A stretch of DNA of 64,000 nt from Temnothorax longispinosus (lineage: Eukaryota; Arthropoda; Insecta; Hymenoptera; Formicidae): assembly GCF_030848805.1 (NCBI RefSeq), contig NC_092359.1, forward strand, positions 14,311,102 through 14,375,101, read 5' to 3'. Positions 59,796 to 64,000 of the stretch are shown in pieces (within the stretch, counting starts at the first letter, position 1; every line of letters starts with the position of its first letter). The notes beneath the pieces were generated by a model. It was given only the letters and a program-made list of their open reading frames with translations. It was not told the origin of the DNA and searched no databases. The translations under genes and the position numbers were made by a program.

Positions 59796-60175
59796 AAACG
59801 GCCAAAAAGCAGGGAGTTGTGGGATTATTTCGATCGATTAGAATTTAACATTTACTGGTAAAGTGCAGAGAATATCAAAAAGAAATTCGGATCTCTCAGG
59901 AAGGTAACATGAAAAGAATATTAAGGACACACTTAAGTAGACACGGAATTTTTCCCGATGAAGACCTCACACTATCTGAAAAGCTACGGCAATATTACTC
60001 GGACTTACCAGAACATAAGGCAAAATGTAATGAATGCGGTACAGTAATATCATATGTAAAGGATTATGTCTATTTAAAACGACATTTGAATAAAAAACAT
60101 GACACAATAATCCAGAGTCTTCATGAGTACGTACGCATTCAAGAAGTTATTAAAATACTAAAACTTATAAATTAA
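59796..60175 (+). pseudogene. BED zinc-finger remnant (ZBED/hAT-like)
   Basis: Frame 1 from 59796 reads KRPKSRELWDYFDRLEFN, the characteristic start of a BED finger (W..F). It then hits a stop. A one-step frameshift continues as VKCREYQKEIRISQEGNMKR then ILRTHLSRHG, which is the rest of the finger except that the second Cys is Tyr. In the same second frame, a second intact-looking finger follows (KCNEC...LKRHLNKKH; C-x2-C, H-x4-H), ending in LKLIN and a stop at 60175. BED fingers occur in hAT transposases and in host ZBED proteins derived from them. No catalytic domain follows, so this looks like a decayed fragment. The 88-codon ATG frame at 59909 could still be translated. Confidence 0.6.
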
Positions 60176-61060
60176 ATGTTATGATAAAACAAGCAATAAC
60201 TAACAAAAATTTAATAATTTAAAGGAAGTCTATATAACAGACATTTGTAATTTTGATCATAAATGTGCTTATCAATACGTAATAATTAGAATCTTTTAAT
60301 TATTTTGCATATATATTGTAATTTAAAAAAAATTTGATTTACTTATATTCACGTTTTTTTATGCACCATGGACACACAGTTGATGTGTTTGAATATACCG
60401 AAAACTATTTTTTTGTCTCGGGGGAAGGAATTAAATTATATTTTATTTATATATATTTATTAATTTGACAGTTGTCTTTAGCTGTAAACATAGCTCATTT
60501 CGTTTTTGGTTGTGCATAAGTTGTATCTGCAGATATTATAGTTATTTATTAAATAACAAAATAAAAAGAGAATTTTTGGTATATTTTACAAATTAGTTAC
60601 AAACGGCTTTATAAGATCCACTTAAAACATTGCGTCCATCTGGGAAAGAAAGTGCTTTCCACCATAATTGCAACGACATCGCAACAACGTTGCAACGTTG
60701 CAAATTGCAATGTAATATATTATAAAGTCATTACAAAGATAGATATACAATAATTCGCAACATCCCAGCTTTTAGCAATATGATATATTTCGGAAGCATT
60801 GTAAAATTTTAAAACTTACAAGTAAAATCTTTGACATCAAAATTCCTGCTTGGCATATTTAATGCACAGATTTTTTCTCAGAGAAGATAAGTAGATAGAA
60901 GGCAATTCCAAAAAGGTTTTGGAATTCAGTAAAATAATAGAAAGTATGAAGATAAACTAAGAGTATACATTTTTCTGCAAATTACATAATTATAATCAGC
61001 TTAATTATATAATTTCTTCATAATTATAAAATAAATAAATTTGCTTGTTTTTAGAACTAG
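60176..61060. other. AT-rich stretch, no gene
   Basis: No ORF. A small GTTGCAACGTTGCAA palindromic patch near 60685-60710. It ends at the sharp GC boundary of the next feature. Confidence 0.45.
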
Positions 61061-61061
61061 A

Positions 61062-61903
61062 TGTATCCCAACCCTCTAAGCGCGTGTTGGCGAGATTCTT
61101 GGCCGGGCGTAACTCCGGTTCGCCAATTGGAGCAAGGCAGGCCGGGTCGACCCCGACAGGGATCCGGAGTGCGGAAAATGAGCAGACACTGATTTTCTCT
61201 CTCGGTGGTGCGCAGTACAGTTTTATTCAATATATACAGGTAGCCGGTGGCCTTTACAGTTTAAGGCGCGGCTAGTATGTGCGACGGGCACGTGTTTGAA
61301 GCGGGCAAGTACGCACGGCTTCGAGCGCACTTGGGGCGCAAAGATGTCACGCGGAGACGCGCACTTCAGTTTAAGTAACATTCACTCCTCGCTCTGCGAG
61401 GGTGAAGATGCTGACGCTCAGAGGCGTAAATGTTCGTCGCCGCACCGTGAGAGCGGGAGCGATCGCGCGCAAACGGCGCGGTTGCGAGTGCCGTCGAGAC
61501 CCTGGCACGAAGATGCCCTGGCGGCACGATAATTGCGGCACAGATACACGACGGGGCGTAAATCCGCGTGAACCGGAGTAGAGCTTTCCTGAGTACGGAG
61601 GCACACTAGCTGGAGTACCGCCCGAGTCGTTCGATAAGCGTCTACTCAGGGGACCGGCGTTCTCGCGGGCCCGTTTCCGGAGAATTCGGTGACGCGACAA
61701 TGAATTGGGCCAATCGGCGCGTTTCGCAGGATCACGGGATCCTCGCGTGTCCGTATCGATAGCGCTACGTGAGAGACCGAGCGATCAGGGATGACGCGGG
61801 GGGGGGGGGGGGGCGCGAAGTCGCCTCGTTCAGGGGGCGGCTCAGGGATGGCGGTACCGGTATCGATCGCGGTAATTGATAGCGGTGCTTGCAATCCTGA
61901 ACA
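61062..61903 (-). other. GC-rich island, possible solo LTR
   Basis: 840 bp of markedly GC-rich DNA with sharp borders in AT-rich surroundings. It begins TGTATCCC and ends CTGAACA, so it carries TG...CA ends. On the - strand an ATTGAATAAAACTG polyadenylation-like signal sits ~190 bp before the end. Both features fit an LTR in reverse orientation. However, no 4-6 bp target-site duplication is visible, no internal retroelement region adjoins and no long ORF exists. It could instead be a CpG-rich promoter or an untranslated exon. It contains a G run at 61799-61814. Confidence 0.35.
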
Positions 61904-62390
61904 GCGCGTATATAATATTATTTAATATTAAGTAATATTCTAGGCGTAATCTTAGAACATTAAATACAAAATTCTAGTAGTATTAATAGATGGTTATATG
62001 TCCGCTCCTGATAATATTATATGAATATTATATGAAATAATATTATTTAATTATAAAAATATTTTAAATTTTTGGGAATAAACTATTAAATAAATAAACT
62101 GTTTTTAATTTAATAATTTAAAAATTTATAAATATTTAATGAATAATAGTTCTAAAATTAATTACAAATGGTTATAAATATTGTCTATTAATCAGTGTAA
62201 GGGATATGTAAGAATATGAAAAAAATTATAAATTTTATTATCTTTATTAAATAAAATCTTTGTTCATAATTATGTATAAATATTAGAATATTATAATAAT
62301 ATCCAAGAAATATTATATGAACGTTAATTTGTTGACCACAATAATAATCTAAAAACTTTTTTATAATATTCCACTGATATTAAAATAGTA
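61904..62390. other. Very AT-rich stretch
   Basis: Runs of ATTTAATATTA-like sequence; no ORF and no distinct repeat. Confidence 0.5.
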
Positions 62391-62392
62391 TA

Positions 62393-62440
62393 GGGGAGAC
62401 CGGGGCGAAGTCGGCCCCGGGGCGGAGTCGTTTTTGCAAT
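62393..62440 (+). repeat. Single terminus of TA-flanked element family
   Basis: TA followed by GGGGAGACCGGGGCGAAGTC, then GGCCCCGGGGCGGAGTCG. It matches the degenerate terminus of the TA-flanked elements elsewhere in the window. The mirror end was not found up to 64000, so the element is truncated or extends beyond the window. Confidence 0.5.
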
Positions 62441-62525
62441 TATCTCGAAATCTGTATGTTGTGTGACGTGTGTCGCGGCGCACGTTAAGCCCCTTGCACA
62501 ATGCTAGGCAATAGGCAATAGGAAT

Positions 62526-62798
62526 TAGTGGCGCCAATCGACTAACGCCAGTAAAGATGCAAGTGTAAACACTTGATACAAACTGGTGCTAGTAATGTGG
62601 CGTTTACTGGCAATTATTGGCCAAAGCGTATAACCTCAAAATTTGAGGTTATATGCTTGCTGTCATTTACTGTGTGTTTTAAAAATGTTAAATATTTTCC
62701 ATATTATACGCCAATCACTGTACACATGTGTAAATACTTGTGAGTTTGCCAGTCGGTTTCTGGCGCCAATGAATGCCAGTCACTTGATGGCGCCACTA
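62526..62798. mobile_element. Foldback element with TAGTGGCGCCA ends
   Basis: ATTAGTGGCGCCA at the left mirrors TGGCGCCACTAAT at the right. Inner parts also mirror with gaps (GCAAGTGTAAACACTTG against ATGTGTAAATACTTGTG). The centre holds the palindrome AACCTCAAAATTTGAGGTT. The short + frame at 62643-62951 crosses its border and is not a gene. Confidence 0.65.
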
Positions 62799-63152
62799 AT
62801 CATTGCGTGTGAAAACTGGCCTTTCTCGGGCAGACTGGGATCTCACGTCGATCACGTTGAAAACTATATGTTATTTAAATCAAAGGTAATTTTTTTTATT
62901 TTTTTACATGTAAACATGGTATTGTGTGCCATTGGCTTTATAATGATATAAAAGAGTTAGATTTTTTTAACCCCTATTAAAATTTACATATATGCAGTTT
63001 CCAGAATCAAAATCGAATAACCTCAATGGCATAAAACAATTAATTATTACTATATGTTTGCACGAACGTTTCTTCTGTAGTAATTAACTTACGATAATTT
63101 CTCTGCGTAAACGGGGTTAAACTTATAATTCATTCGTACTACATTACCTCTG

Positions 63153-63306
63153 TGAAGTTAGCACCTCATCTTTCAAAAAAACATTTTTTTCTTCAAGTTC
63201 TGAATGTACCCCGAAGAGTTCTAGAGTTCCTTATTAATATTATAAATGGTTCCAGCGAATAAAGCTAAAAGAACTGTTGATGAATCTTAGGGGTGCTAAC
63301 TTCACA
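63153..63306. repeat. Inverted repeat, GTGAAGTTAGCACC ends
   Basis: GTGAAGTTAGCACC near the left border is mirrored by GGGTGCTAACTTCAC near the right. The interior matches only weakly in mirror. Probably a MITE. Confidence 0.5.
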
Positions 63307-63378
63307 AAATGAAATCACTAAATCAGCGATAACAATAAAAGTATTAAAAATATTTAATTTTGCCATTAGGATTTCTTG

Positions 63379-63680
63379 AGGTGCTACCCAGAACTCTCAA
63401 CAGAACTCCCAAAACTTAAAAATTTTTTTTTTATTTTACTCAAAAACGGAATATATCGAGAACTTTTTATATATCGTAACGCTTCAAACATTTAATTTTT
63501 GGTAGAACTCGTAAGGTGCTACCCAGAACTTACAGAAGAACTCCCAGAACTTTAAAAAAAAATTTTGATTGTACGAAAAATTGCGAGAACTTTTTATATA
63601 TCAGTCGTAGCGCTTCAAACATTAATAATTTTTGATAGAACTCGTGAGGTGCTACCCAGAACTCTGATAAAATTGTCCGG
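63379..63680. repeat. Tandem repeat, ~134-bp unit
   Basis: GGTGCTACCCAGAACT starts at 63379, 63513 and 63648. Between them GAACTTTTTATATATC and CGCTTCAAACAT recur. That makes two full units and part of a third. Confidence 0.85.
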
Positions 63681-63777
63681 TTTACGAAAAAGAATTTTAT
63701 CTTTCGAAACTTAGAAATTTTTCTGATTAAATCACTAGGTTTATACTATAATAAAGTATTCTTTAACTAGATTTTTC

Positions 63778-63796
63778 GCCCGCGCTTTGTGCGGGC
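63778..63796. repeat. GC hairpin in AT-rich DNA
   Basis: GCCCGCGCTTTGTGCGGGC forms a 6-bp stem, preceded by TTAACTAGATTTTTC. Hairpins of this type adjoin the ends of some insect repeats, but the element borders lie beyond what I can define. Confidence 0.4.
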
Positions 63797-64000
63797 TCAA
63801 AATCTATTCCCCTCTCCCGAAACTCACTCATTAATTAGGAGCACTTTTGATATTCTTTCTCCTCAAATTCTAACCTACATCTTCAAATTCTTTTTTAATT
63901 CCCGAAAATTTGAAAAAATTTCGTAACCAGTTTTCCAAAAGATTGGTAACAAAAAATTATACACTTTATAGCAAACCCCGGAAAATTCTACCTTTATTTC

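Overview
The window looks like AT-rich insect nuclear DNA, most likely from a hymenopteran and plausibly an ant. The basis is an unmistakable tachykinin-related peptide precursor whose repeated APMGFQGMR-GKK and NPRWEL...FVGVR-GKK units are of the hymenopteran type. Other support comes from long introns and intergenic space, spliceosomal GT-AG junctions, a tRNA-headed SINE with target-site duplications, and many small terminal-inverted-repeat (TIR) elements. There is no operon structure, bacterial signal or CRISPR array.

Protein-coding content is sparse. (1) The tachykinin gene (Tk, + strand, about 51.98-54.61 kb) has five coding exons whose phases close exactly into a 400-residue precursor. 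It has a signal peptide, eleven amidatable peptides flanked by dibasic sites and two decayed repeats. Reading through the last donor gives a 325-residue form followed at once by AATAAA, so two 3' ends are likely. (2) An intronless 854-codon ORF on the - strand (27.2-29.8 kb) encodes a basic, Cys-cluster-containing protein I do not recognise. (3) Two possible single-pass microproteins lie at 32.1-33.0 kb, 46 aa on + and 80 aa on -. (4) A frameshifted BED zinc-finger remnant lies at 59.8-60.2 kb. I cannot link these genes functionally.

The rest is mainly repeat biology. 0-7 kb is a dense cluster: a SINE, a foldback MITE, a ~2.2 kb inverted repeat around two microsatellites, then two abutting TIR elements bracketed by a ~265 bp direct repeat. 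8.9-27 kb holds isolated MITEs, a second SINE, a 101-bp palindrome and a nested element pair (19.7-20.2 kb). 33-39 kb has an eight-site TTTCCGA cluster and a third SINE interrupted by a TIR element. 40.6-44.9 kb is one 4.25 kb TA-flanked element carrying a mirrored tandem array. 44.9-51 kb has further MITEs. 54.9-64 kb has a second copy of a twin-hairpin repeat, a GC-rich island, and foldback and tandem repeats at the right edge.

A recurring theme is a set of TA-flanked TIR elements sharing a degenerate terminus (TA then RGGKARACYCGGGGYAA-like) at 14.7, 20.8, 40.6, 41.7, 50.3 and, with one end only, 62.4 kb. They differ in length and interior, which suggests several non-autonomous families moved by one or a few related transposases.
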